Source of the DNA: Ipomoea triloba
Taxonomy: Eukaryota; Streptophyta; Magnoliopsida; Solanales; Convolvulaceae
Reading direction: 5' to 3'
Assembly (NCBI RefSeq): GCF_003576645.1
Contig: NC_044919.1
Span: forward strand, 25,248,182-25,312,181
Length of the DNA: 64,000 bases
Part shown: piece by piece, positions 51,935 to 62,956 of the stretch
How the letters are laid out: each line of letters begins with the position of its first letter
Position numbering within the stretch: position 1 is the stretch's first letter
The notes under the pieces: model-generated
What the model was told of the DNA's origin: nothing
Databases searched by the model: none
Seen by the model: only the letters and a program-made list of their open reading frames with translations
Program-made: the position numbers and the translations under genes

Positions 51935-53156
51935 CAGGGCCATTGCACAGGGCCTCCAATTTTTGGGGGCCCCATACGTTATATGTGTATATACTTTTTT
52001 AAAAATTTCATTTTTATTTATAATTGGGCCCTAAATTTGTGAAAAAAAATAAATTATATACATATATTATATGAGATTATGGGAAAATTATTGTGTAGAC
52101 CATGAAAATAAGGTACATTTTTAATGTACTAAAAATACATTATTTGTGTACTGAATGTATAGTATTTGATAGTATATAAAATAATGTACTTTTAGTATAT
52201 TAAAAATGTACCTTATATTTATGGTTCACACAGCTGTGTGAACCATGATCCATATAATAATGATTGGAGATTATGATGAGGCTAGAGTAATATTGCAGTA
52301 CCCACGCGCTCACGTAGGAACGAAGTATAAGCATAATCTTCTATTACTCTTGATATTCTGATAATTCAATCCCTAATCCCTTTTCCTATTCCCTAATCTT
52401 TAGTTATTTCCCTAATCCCGTTTCCTATTCCTTAATATCTAGGTCAATAGGTCATCATAATCAATAGTTCATTATCCTCATTGACTCATTTCCCTCAAGT
52501 TTTTCATCAGACATCTAGTAATTATTAATTAAAACTTATTAACTTAATTGTACATATTATTTTATTTATTTCACAATTATTATTTATTAGCATGGCTTAT
52601 TGACTTAATAATCTTAAATATTTAATAATATATTCAAGAGTTTGTTTCTTGATAAATTATTTATTGATAAAGATTCTAAATAATTTTTTTTAAGGATTTT
52701 GTAATTATGTTTTCTAAAAAATATTCATCTGGGTTTGAGAAACGTAAAAAGAAAAGAAGAATTGAGCAATTAACTCAATCACAAAAGCGAGCTCTTGAAA
52801 AAATTCATTACAAAAGAATATCAAATACATTAGCAAAAGGATGATGCCAATGAAAATTTGTTAGATGCTAATAATCTTCATAAAGAAGATGAAGGTGATT
52901 GCGAGACTTGAACAAATTTAAAGGATAATGTGCACAACAATGATAAGTATCATTGTGACAATGAAAATGATATAAGAATGTTGATGGTTGTTTAGATGAT
53001 GGTGGTCACAATGATAAGCCAAATGACTCATTTTTATTTGAGATATATGATATAAGAAATTAGGATGTCTTTGATTCTATATTAATAGATATTCTTGTGA
53101 AAGGGGTCCAAATTCAAATGCCGCACAGGACCCCTATTTTTATTGGAACGACCCTG
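51935..53156. mobile_element. hAT element with transposase remnant, 1,222 bp
   Basis: Begins CAGGGCCATTGCACAGGGCC and ends GGAACGACCCTG. The flanking 8-mers ACAACAGA and CCAATAGA agree at 6 of 8 positions. It contains a short relic of the N-terminal part of a TTF/MYM-type hAT transposase. Confidence 0.65.
52707..53110 (+). pseudogene. hAT (TTF/MYM-type) transposase N-terminal relic
   Basis: MFSKKYSSGFEKRKKKRRIE opens the frame, as in plant TTF-type hAT proteins, followed by LTQSQKRALEKI and a stop. Later, in another frame, FEIYDIRN, stop, DVFDSILIDILVK resembles the segment before the TTF zinc finger. The finger itself, the dimerisation domain and the catalytic region are missing. Confidence 0.5.
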
Positions 53157-53539
53157 CCAATAGAAGTGTACATAGTTTATGCCGACGTCCCTTCGTCCAT
53201 AGATGCAAAGGCCTATTACACTGACCTCTTAACTTCTGCATTGGGCAGGTTCATATAATTTCTTTTTCTTTTTCTTTTTGGTAAAAAGTTTTTTTTTTGT
53301 CCTTCAATTATTGCAGGCTAAATAGTTTTTGGTAAAAAGTTTTTTTTGACCCGATAATTTGACTTAAATAACCTAATTTATAAATAATAAGAGATAAAGA
53401 CAAAGGTAATGGAACGAAAAAGACAATGACTTGCTAGTCACGGAGACAAATTTTATATTAAAAAATGCAGTGTAATGCTATTACGGGAGAACAAGTGATG
53501 TTCCCACAAGACAAAGAGTAGTGTTTTTATACCAATCAA

Positions 53540-53780
53540 CTCCCAACTACCCCGCGAGAAAGGTGATAGAGGTTACAACCGCAATGGACCGCGCCTCGTG
53601 CCTCACGTACCGCATTGGCCGAAGACCAAGCACCCGGCCAAACGCAGGGCTCGGCTCAGGTGGCAGGCACTGGGCTCGGCCACGCCCAAGTCAGCTGGAC
53701 TAGGCCGAGGTTGGGCTCAGCTCCGGAGCCCGCAGCTGGTCGGGTCCTGTTTCCCTCGAGTTGATCCGCACCGAGTCTAT
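53540..53780. other. GC-rich island in AT-rich sequence, unassigned
   Basis: About 200 bp dominated by CGGCC, GGCTCGG and CCGAGG words, without a domain-bearing frame. It may be the body of an old repeat like the GC-rich hAT arms at 33 kb. Confidence 0.35.
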
Positions 53781-53920
53781 TTGCAATATATCTATTAGAC
53801 ACAAACATCATATCTAATCATGTTATATCATTATCATACATATTGGTCACTTGTTAGAGCTTAATATGTTGAGAATTGAGATAACAAATAGGCAATATTG
53901 GAGGATCAATTTGTAGTTGT

Positions 53921-54296
53921 TATGCCATGGACCCGGGACCACCTTGTAAGGTGGCCCGGGTCTATGCAATTTCATAACTCTATGTTTATAATTTCATAAC
54001 TCCATGTTCATAGTTTTATAACTTCATGTTCACAATTTCATAATTTCATGTTCACAATTTCATAGCTCTACGTTCACAATTTCATAACTCTATGTTCAAT
54101 AGTATAACACATATTTTGAATCTATATAATAAAATTGTGAATATAGAGTTCAAAAGTTGTGAATATTGAGTAATGTAATTTTGTATATTGAAATCTAAAA
54201 TTGTGAATATAGAGTTCTAAAATTGTGAATATAGAGTTCTAAAATTATGAACATAGAGTTCTAAATTTGTGATCATAGACTCGGGTCCATAGCATA
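53921..54296. mobile_element. Foldback element whose arms are mirrored minisatellites
   Basis: Ends TATGCCATGGACCCGGG and the complement of CTCGGGTCCATAGCATA are inverted. The left arm repeats a 20-22-bp unit (ATTTCATAACTCTATGTTCA) five or six times; the right arm repeats its complement (TGAATATAGAGTTCTAAAAT) about five times. Confidence 0.75.
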
Positions 54297-54535
54297 ATTT
54301 GCCATCAACTTGGCAACCACATGGAACAAGAGCTTATATTTGCATTTGCGTAATAAATTAACGAGGAAACAAATCTACTTGTTATCAATCCTTGAAAGAC
54401 CTTTTTTTTTTTTTTTTGCTTTTACTAAATTTATTTTCAATAATAATATTTCATTATAGAAATGAGTAGATAATGGTTTTTGATGTGTTTTTAATTCTAA
54501 AATATTGTGTTTATTTTGGTTTTCGTAAATAAAAG

Positions 54536-55135
54536 TGAGAAGGCAGCAGAGAAGGCCATGGGATATGTTTATGAAGTTATTGGAGGGTTTTCAGCTACCC
54601 TTACACCCCACCTGGCACCAAGCCTCTCTTCTCTCCGGTAAGTGAGTCATATTTTATTAAGGAAAATTACACTTTTTGTCTCTATAGTGTACTTATAGAA
54701 TTCGTCTCTAAGTGTTGGTTATACTCACTTTTCGTCCTTAAGATATTATTGGCGTTGTATTTTTCGTCCCTTTACTAATAAAACATTAGGGACGAAATTT
54801 ACAATTTTAGTATAACTTGGAGACAAAAATTGAGCACGAAACAATGAAAAATGCTACGTCAATGATAACTTAGGTACAAAAAGTGAGCATGGCATGCAGT
54901 AATATTACAATTACCCTATAACTTAGGGACGGAAAAATGTAATTTTCTCTTTTATTAATTGTGTAATTGTACTAGATATAACATGGCATGCAGTAATATT
55001 ATTTAATTTTCATTTAAAATAAGTAAATAGAGAAACATTATATTGATGGCAGGAAAATCTGGCGTTACATCGGTGGTAGAAAGCAAACCGTTGAGAATGG
55101 ATCGACAATCCATTAGGAATCCGAGGAATAGATAG
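54536..55135 (+). pseudogene. I9 inhibitor-like exon pair (orphan)
   Basis: Segment 54536-54637 follows an AAAAG acceptor and ends at a CCG|GTAAGTGAG donor. It reads EKAAEKAMGYVYEVIGGFSA then TLTPHLA, closely parallel to exon 2 of the I9 gene at 44 kb (EDAAKEAILYTYKHAASGFSA, KLTPAQV). Segment 55053-55135, after a GGCAG acceptor, reads KSGVTSVVESKP, parallel to KPGVLQVVRSQT of exon 3. The two do not join in phase (off by one base), no exon 1 with signal peptide was found upstream, and a Mutator-type MITE occupies the intron. Best read as a pseudogene or incomplete paralogue, but a working gene with a distant first exon is not excluded. Confidence 0.5.
54661..54949. mobile_element. Mutator-type MITE, 289 bp, exact 9-bp target duplication
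   Basis: Ends GGAAAATTACACTTTTTGTC and GGAAAAATGTAATTTTCTC are inverted. TTTTATTAA flanks both sides (54652-54660 and 54950-54958). It lies between the two I9-like exons. Confidence 0.85.
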
Positions 55136-55738
55136 CCACCATCCTCTCTTCTTCCCTAGGAATAGAAGCAAGAAGGCCTTCAATTCCCATGCATTATATT
55201 ATAGCCAAATCAAATTTGTGATATATATTCTTCTCTTCTCAATTTCATTTTTTTATTGACCAATTTTATATATAATATTACTATATTAATAATTTGATTT
55301 GATTATTTGAATGAGCAAGGTCAAGCAAGGTTTCTAAACCTCATGAACAAAATTTGATCTGATCATCAAATTATTAGTTCAGCTTAAACTAACCTCAAAT
55401 AAGTGGCAATAATCAAGATTTTTGTAAATTTTTCAAGTTCAAGATCCAAATTATATATTATATATAGGTCTTGTGTAAATTCGTCTCATGTGTAACGGGT
55501 AATAGATTTTAATTAAAACTTGATCCGTTTGGAAACTCATAAAATTATTTCTTGAAAATGATTCGATCATTTTCTGACAAATATTTTAATTTTTCTAATG
55601 TTTAGCTAAAAGTCAAAAAAATTATCTTTTTTGTTAGGTTGGAAGTTAGAATGTCTGCATTTTTTTCTATTTAATTCATTTTCTTGAAAATGACCATAAA
55701 TATATTATAAAGTTATTTGTTACAAAATATTAATTATT

Positions 55739-55740
<2 letters not shown>

Positions 55741-55777
<37 letters not shown>
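55741..55777. repeat. (AAT)n microsatellite
   Basis: Twelve AAT units in AT-rich sequence without genes. Confidence 0.9.
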
Positions 55778-56345
55778 TAGATTAGAGTTTAATTACTACA
55801 TGCTCCAACATATTCAATAATGTTTTTTTTTACTCCAGCCAACAAAAACTAGTCTTATAATAACTATATAATAAACTAATGAAGTCGCATGCTCTAATCA
55901 ACATAAACATTAGTAATAGCCGGCCTAATATTGAAATCATTCATCATAGCTTATGCAATTTTATCTCTATTTGTCATCTATTCTCTAGTTTCTTGATTTT
56001 CTTTTCATTTTAATTTGTAAGGCTTGATCCTAATGTTGAATTGTTGCCAATAATATAATTAATTTTAGAAATAAATTAAATGTTTATAGATTTTGATGAT
56101 GGTAAAGTTAAATGTATAGTGCTTGTGAACCCCTCGAACTACCCTGTAAATCATTTTGAGCTCATAAGATAATCGAAAGATGTTACACTAGAAGATGCTC
56201 AAGATTCGTCATAACTTAGATGGAAAGCAATCAGAAGGAAGGGAGTCAGAAGGAGTGTATTCAAAAGGAAAACTATTCGAAGAAGAAAATTCAGAAGAAG
56301 ATAATCAAAAGAAGATTTTCTCCATACAAGACAGAGTTTTTAAAT

Positions 56346-57169
56346 AGAGAAAATTGTCATTTTAGTCTACTGACTATTGGGGTCCTCTTAATTGCAGTCC
56401 ACGACTTTCAAAAGTGTTAATTGCATACCCTGACTATTCAATTTCTGTCAATTTTGGACACTCTGGCCAAATTGCCGGCCAAATCTCACCGGAATTTCCT
56501 AAACCTTAAAATAACGAGGGTATTTTAGTCATTTCACACCCTATTTCTTCTTCTCCGGCGAGCTACCATTTTTCTCCGGCGAGCAACTTGGTTTTCATTG
56601 TCGACAGCTTGGAGCTGAGGACGCCGTTCTCCTCCTTCAGCCGCTTGTTCTCGTCGACGAGGGTGATGTATTCTGAGGAGGACGAGGTGGACGATGAGCG
56701 CTAGTCTACTTCGTCGACGTTGGCGTCTTTGTTGTTGTTGTTCTTGGGTGGATCCTGGGATTGTGCGTTATTGTTGTTGTTTGATATAGTTGCTCGCCGG
56801 AAAAAATGGTTGCTAAATTGGAGAAAAATGAATAACGAATTGTCTCTAATTTAGACCATTTTTCTTTGTAGGAACCATTTGTTAGCAATCATTGTTGTTG
56901 TTTGAAGATGGATAACGAATGGTTGCTAAATTGGAGAAAAATGGTTGCTTGCCGGAAAAAATGCTAGCTCGCCGGAGAAGAAATAGGGTGTGAAATGACT
57001 AAAATGCCCTCGTTATTTTAAGGTTTAGGAAATTCCGGTGAGATTTGGCCAGAGTGTCCAAAATTGACAGAAATTGAATAGTCAGGGTATGCAATTAACA
57101 CTTTTGAAAGTCGTGGACTGCAATTAAGAGGACTCCAATAGTCAGTAGACTAAAATGACAATTTTCTCT
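56346..57169. mobile_element. Foldback, Pack-MULE-like element with captured gene fragment
   Basis: Arms of about 210-240 bp are near-perfect inverted copies (AGAGAAAATTGTCATTTTAG at the left, its complement at the right end; also CGAGGGTATTTTAGTCATTT and CTTCTCCGGCGAGCT). TTTAAAT flanks both sides (56339-56345 and 57170-57176). The centre carries a GC-richer piece resembling a heat-shock-factor coiled coil, unlike the arms. No transposase. Confidence 0.75.
56585..56775 (-). pseudogene. Captured HSF class B-like coiled-coil fragment
   Basis: The minus strand reads SQDPPKNNNNKDANVDEVD, stop, RSSSTSSSSEYITL, VDENKRLKEENGVLSSKLST and MKTK. A Ser-rich linker followed by heptad-like ENKRLKEENGVLSSKL is what class B plant heat shock factors show in their oligomerisation region (HSFB3-like in feel). 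The DNA-binding domain is absent and an in-frame TAG interrupts it. A bZIP or other coiled coil is an alternative. It lies in the centre of an inverted-repeat element. Confidence 0.55.
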
Positions 57170-58009
57170 TTTAAATATTATCTACTTTCACCACACTCTT
57201 TAAGATAAAAAAGGAGTAGATCAACCTTGGAAGGAGTTCATACAAAGAAGAATGAAAAAGTGATGTTAGACACATTACAACTTGTCTGACACCTACAAGT
57301 CTACATCGAGACAAATTGGTGATAAGTAGAAGAGGCCTTTTGAACCAAAAGTTTGTTTATACACTAATAGTGAAACAATCATTATCCTGTGGTTCTCAAG
57401 TTGCTGAAGAAAAGGATTTGGTAGCAAATTTTTAGAGATTGTGGCAGATTTTGGAAAGCTACCACTTGCTGAGTGACAACAAACAAATTCAAACGTCAAG
57501 TTGACAATCACTCTTCCTCAACTATAAAAGGAGGACCCTTTGCTTAGAAAATGTTGGAAAACATTATATTCAGCTATCTGTTACTGAAAGCAAGTTGAGA
57601 GAGAAATTGATAAATGCAAAATCTAGTCTTCTAAGCAAAAAGAAGAATCACTTTGATTCTTTCAAGTTCAATATTCAACAACAACCAAACTTGTAAGCTA
57701 AGAAAAATTAGAAGATCATTCTAGCGAGGACTTTGTAATTGACCCTTGGCTAGCTCTTGATCGGGCAGTAAAGGATACGTTGATGAGGAGCTCGAAACTA
57801 TCTCATGATTGCCATCGGAAAGAGTTGAAGGCTTATGTTCACTTTGTATTGTTATACTAAATACTTAGTGAAATCCTACTTTAAATTTAAGGATAAGAGT
57901 GGAGTAGGAAAAATTTTCAAATCATTATAAAATCTATCTCTTTCTCTCCTGCACTTTATATTTTATATTATTTAACTATGCAAACTAACCCATACTCATC
58001 TTGACACAT

Positions 58010-58735
58010 ACACACAAAATTCACCAAACTTAGCTACAAATTTTTATCTTTGCATGTTCAAAGACTTCCAATGTAAGGAAATTTATTTCCTTAAATTTTG
58101 ATTTTGAAATTCAAGCTTGTTTATTTTAAGTTTTCAACAATCAAATAATCTTTAATCAATTGAGTCATTAGTATCGACACAATCATATAATTATGAATTG
58201 TGCAATAGGCTAACCATAGAATGAAAATCCAACCCCAAATAAATAAATTGATCATGCTTTAGAATTATCGTCAATATGCAATTTAACCCAAAATTTTACA
58301 AGAATGTTGAAAAAAATAACACCTTTTAAAGCTACATAATGAAATTGATGAAAACTATTCAAAATTGACATAACCAAAGAATCTAATAGTCTTAATGGAC
58401 CTCGATCGTGAGTTTAAAAAAAGGTTTTCTTCGATGAGATATTATAGACTTTTAGAGTTTTTAATGTTTATAAAATTATAAAATAAAATAAAATAATCAA
58501 AACTAGAGTTGGAATAAACTCAATTTTATACACTGAGCTAATTTCCTAAACCAAAATATTGGTTTCAAGCAAAATTATACAATGTTCATTTACTAAATAT
58601 TCATTTTAGAGGTTAACTAAAATATATCTTGTTCAGATGCCTTTATTGCTTTTTAAGTGTATGTTAACTGTTTTCAAAAAAAAAAAAAAAAGTGTATGTT
58701 AACTAAAAATATCTTACATGGGAGCGTATTCTTTT
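58010..58735. other. AT-rich sequence, nothing recognised
   Basis: No gene, RNA or bounded repeat was found. It ends in a long A-rich tract where the following duplication begins. Confidence 0.5.
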
Positions 58736-58769
58736 TTTTTCTTTAAAAAAAAAAATAAAAATAAAAATA

Positions 58770-60608
58770 AAAAAAAAAAAAAAAAAAAGAAGCAACTTCA
58801 TTGATCTAAAAGAGTTATATATACATACAAGGACCCAAAAGTGGTCACTTGCTAAAGCCAAAAGGTATATACAAAAGCAAGTTTTAACCACTCCAAATCC
58901 AAAGTCTCCCCTACCAAAGTATTCACACTCAAATGCATTTCATGTTTCATGCCCCACACAAGGGGTGGGATCCATGCCAAAGTCTCCATAATATGCCCTA
59001 CTACCCTTAGAATGCATCCCAATCCCTAGGGTATGAATCTCCGTATTTTATCCCCAAGGACCTTCACAGGAGGCACCCTAAGCAATAGTTCTACCACTTC
59101 CACCCTTAACACTAAAACTACTCAAGGTGTACGGAGCTCCGTAGTTTTACCACCAAAAGCTTAAGGTTTAGAGTGCCAAGCAATGGCTCCCTCCCCTACC
59201 ACCCTTAACACCCGGATCAATCTCCCCGCACAGAGCTCTGCGTTTTACCCGGAGGAGACTATACAATCCAAATACTAAGCAATGGTTCTCCAGATCACTC
59301 CAACCCACATGGGAGTGTATTTCTAAATTACTTAAAAGACAATTTAAGCCTTATTCCGTAATTTTTTTGAAGTAGCATTATATGTAACATTACTCACCAA
59401 AACCAAGGTTACATGAAAATATAGGTAGCCCAGAATACATGGAGCAGAAGAATTCCCTACACCACAAAATTGAGACTATAAGATTGAAGCTCCTATTACA
59501 CTATAGATTTTACAATTACCTACTCACAACACAAATTTCTTCCGGCATATGAATCTAGCAAACTGAAGAACAGGTGAATATGTGATTCTCATGTTTTGGT
59601 ATCTTCAGCTGCAGGATAAAAGCGATTATGGTCCATCACAAAGATTCAGGACAAGGTCGGATTCTCGATGGCATCTGCAAACCAGCTTGTTCACCTCCAA
59701 AGCGTTTAAGTAATGTACTTTTTGGAGTTATAGACATCTTGTTCAGGTTGTAATCAAATTCGTCAAGATCCCCTACGTCGCCCTGAGAACTCCGGGGAGC
59801 TCCATCAACTATGTCCATGCCATTCCCGGGAATGCAAACTTCGACGTCATCTTCATCACTAGTGCATTCGTCATCCTCAACCTCATCATAAGTATTTCTA
59901 ACCATGGACCAGTATATGAAGTTTGGCCTGATAAACCTATAAACAAAATAAACAAGACAAGACACCCAAATTATCAGTCAGTACAATAACCCTTTCTACA
60001 AAATAATAAACATTTTTTTCATTTTCTTCCAGTAAGATACACATAAGCAGACCTGTCAGATTTCTTTAGCAAACAAGGGTCGAATGGGAAGAACGAATCA
60101 AGCCCCTGATTCCCACCAAATGCCATTGAAAGTTCCGACTCAAATACACCACTACCAATAGGGGCACTGTTGTCTGGGAAACTAAATAAACATGTGGTTT
60201 CTGCCACCCTAAGGAATTCTTCTACTATTGATGGTAAGCAAACCTGTTCGAAAAGACAGCTGATTAAAATAAGGCAAATTCAGTCATGAGCAAGAAAAAC
60301 TCCTGCCATTTGTAATTTTTTTTTTCTGTTTTAAGCTATAGGACCTGCTTCAACTGATATATGATTAAATGGAAAACAAATAAAAATGAAATATTTTCTT
60401 TCTTGAAAGGTTAATGGAAATGCAAACACAAAAGAATCATTTAAGATTATATGGAGAAGAGAAAGTTGAAATGTGGGCAAACACTAACAAATGACTTCAT
60501 ACTCGAGGAAACATTAAAAAGGCCATTCTTTTCACTATCATAGTCAATGTTTTAAAAGGCAAAGGCGTGCCTTGAGGCTTTTTATATTTTGAGGCGAGGC
60601 GTAAGCCT

Positions 60609-60650
<42 letters not shown>
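58770..60650. repeat. Long direct duplication, copy 1 (RRN3 3' end)
   Basis: Matches 60652-62532 at an offset of 1,882 bp with no difference noticed. A single N at 60651 forms the junction, directly after an AT microsatellite and before a poly(A) tract. Confidence 0.9.
59636..60243 (-). CDS. RRN3: RRN3 (TIF-IA) C-terminal exons, copy 1
   Basis: Two exons, 60243-60053 and 59936-59636, join in phase across a GT-AG intron. They read VCLPSIVEEFLRVAETT, ELSMAFGG, FFPFDPCLLKKSDR then FIRPNFIYWSMVRNTYDE, followed by an acidic stretch (EVEDDECTSDEDDVEV) and a basic end with TPKSTLLKRFGG, stop. This is the conserved C-terminal part of RRN3, the RNA polymerase I-specific initiation factor that links Pol I to the rDNA promoter in the nucleolus. 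The N-terminal two-thirds must lie beyond the window on the right. Because it sits in a probable assembly duplication, this copy and 61518-62125 are likely one gene end. Confidence 0.85.
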
Positions 60651-60651
60651 N
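60651..60651. other. Single N at the second duplication junction
   Basis: Unknown base exactly between two identical 1,881-bp segments. Confidence 0.98.
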
Positions 60652-62490
60652 AAAAAAAAAAAAAAAAAAAGAAGCAACTTCATTGATCTAAAAGAGTTAT
60701 ATATACATACAAGGACCCAAAAGTGGTCACTTGCTAAAGCCAAAAGGTATATACAAAAGCAAGTTTTAACCACTCCAAATCCAAAGTCTCCCCTACCAAA
60801 GTATTCACACTCAAATGCATTTCATGTTTCATGCCCCACACAAGGGGTGGGATCCATGCCAAAGTCTCCATAATATGCCCTACTACCCTTAGAATGCATC
60901 CCAATCCCTAGGGTATGAATCTCCGTATTTTATCCCCAAGGACCTTCACAGGAGGCACCCTAAGCAATAGTTCTACCACTTCCACCCTTAACACTAAAAC
61001 TACTCAAGGTGTACGGAGCTCCGTAGTTTTACCACCAAAAGCTTAAGGTTTAGAGTGCCAAGCAATGGCTCCCTCCCCTACCACCCTTAACACCCGGATC
61101 AATCTCCCCGCACAGAGCTCTGCGTTTTACCCGGAGGAGACTATACAATCCAAATACTAAGCAATGGTTCTCCAGATCACTCCAACCCACATGGGAGTGT
61201 ATTTCTAAATTACTTAAAAGACAATTTAAGCCTTATTCCGTAATTTTTTTGAAGTAGCATTATATGTAACATTACTCACCAAAACCAAGGTTACATGAAA
61301 ATATAGGTAGCCCAGAATACATGGAGCAGAAGAATTCCCTACACCACAAAATTGAGACTATAAGATTGAAGCTCCTATTACACTATAGATTTTACAATTA
61401 CCTACTCACAACACAAATTTCTTCCGGCATATGAATCTAGCAAACTGAAGAACAGGTGAATATGTGATTCTCATGTTTTGGTATCTTCAGCTGCAGGATA
61501 AAAGCGATTATGGTCCATCACAAAGATTCAGGACAAGGTCGGATTCTCGATGGCATCTGCAAACCAGCTTGTTCACCTCCAAAGCGTTTAAGTAATGTAC
61601 TTTTTGGAGTTATAGACATCTTGTTCAGGTTGTAATCAAATTCGTCAAGATCCCCTACGTCGCCCTGAGAACTCCGGGGAGCTCCATCAACTATGTCCAT
61701 GCCATTCCCGGGAATGCAAACTTCGACGTCATCTTCATCACTAGTGCATTCGTCATCCTCAACCTCATCATAAGTATTTCTAACCATGGACCAGTATATG
61801 AAGTTTGGCCTGATAAACCTATAAACAAAATAAACAAGACAAGACACCCAAATTATCAGTCAGTACAATAACCCTTTCTACAAAATAATAAACATTTTTT
61901 TCATTTTCTTCCAGTAAGATACACATAAGCAGACCTGTCAGATTTCTTTAGCAAACAAGGGTCGAATGGGAAGAACGAATCAAGCCCCTGATTCCCACCA
62001 AATGCCATTGAAAGTTCCGACTCAAATACACCACTACCAATAGGGGCACTGTTGTCTGGGAAACTAAATAAACATGTGGTTTCTGCCACCCTAAGGAATT
62101 CTTCTACTATTGATGGTAAGCAAACCTGTTCGAAAAGACAGCTGATTAAAATAAGGCAAATTCAGTCATGAGCAAGAAAAACTCCTGCCATTTGTAATTT
62201 TTTTTTTCTGTTTTAAGCTATAGGACCTGCTTCAACTGATATATGATTAAATGGAAAACAAATAAAAATGAAATATTTTCTTTCTTGAAAGGTTAATGGA
62301 AATGCAAACACAAAAGAATCATTTAAGATTATATGGAGAAGAGAAAGTTGAAATGTGGGCAAACACTAACAAATGACTTCATACTCGAGGAAACATTAAA
62401 AAGGCCATTCTTTTCACTATCATAGTCAATGTTTTAAAAGGCAAAGGCGTGCCTTGAGGCTTTTTATATTTTGAGGCGAGGCGTAAGCCT

Positions 62491-62532
<42 letters not shown>
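60652..62532. repeat. Long direct duplication, copy 2
   Basis: Identical to 58770-60650. It continues without a break into the rest of the hAT element at 62427-62948, so this copy has the natural right flank. Confidence 0.9.
61518..62125 (-). CDS. RRN3: RRN3 (TIF-IA) C-terminal exons, copy 2
   Basis: Exons 62125-61935 and 61818-61518, identical to those at 60243-59636. This copy is contiguous with unique sequence to the right, toward which the missing N-terminal exons must lie, so it is the better candidate for the real locus. The intron upstream of the 62125 exon carries a hAT MITE. No further RRN3 exon was recognised before the window end. Confidence 0.85.
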
Positions 62533-62533
<1 letters not shown>

Positions 62534-62948
62534 GGAGAATGGTTATAGTCTGTAGCTTGATTAACCTACAAATGAAAGCCACTAATCACACTACCAGCAT
62601 AAGAACATTAAAAAACATTTTTTTTAGAAAAGGCTAGGTGTCACACACCCACACTCTATATGAAACAGCAGGCAGTACACCCATATTATTTATATATATA
62701 CACACACAGAGGACGTTGGAGGTCACCGGAAACTGTAGGTCGCCGTCGCAAGAGTTGAGTCTCGTCCCACATCGCAAGTCAAAGTGTGACTCGCCTCAAA
62801 AAAACGCCTCAGAAAGCCTTGAGGCGCATATGAGGCGTCATACGGCTGAGGCGTAAGCCTCTAATTCAGCCAAAGAGGCATAAGCCTCAGGGCGTACCTG
62901 CTAAGCCTCACTCTGAGGCGGGCCTCAAAAAAGCCTTTTTAAACCTTG
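62427..62948. mobile_element. hAT MITE, 522 bp, exact 8-bp target duplication
   Basis: Ends CAATGTTTTAAAAGGC and GCCTTTTTAAACCTTG are inverted. ATCATAGT flanks both sides (62419-62426 and 62949-62956). The arms are made of GAGGCG, GCCTCA and AAGCCTC words with an AT microsatellite. The first 106 bp also occur at 60545-60650, cut by the N. Confidence 0.85.
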
Positions 62949-62956
62949 ATCATAGT

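Larger units (their letters stand above)
56080..58010 (+). mobile_element. LTR-like retroelement sequence interrupted by a Pack-type element
   Basis: Outside 56346-57169 the sequence has features of a large plant retroelement LTR: a GAAG/AGAAGGA-rich upstream part, a promoter-like CTATAAAAGGAGG at 57522-57534, and the leader-like tail GGATAAGAGTGGAGTAGG. No coding region or clear ends. The call rests on style, so it is tentative. Confidence 0.45.

Noticed and set aside
58739..62532. Two tandem RRN3 genes
   Set aside because: Both are the same two 3' exons, identical including introns, with an N at the junction and no upstream exons between them.
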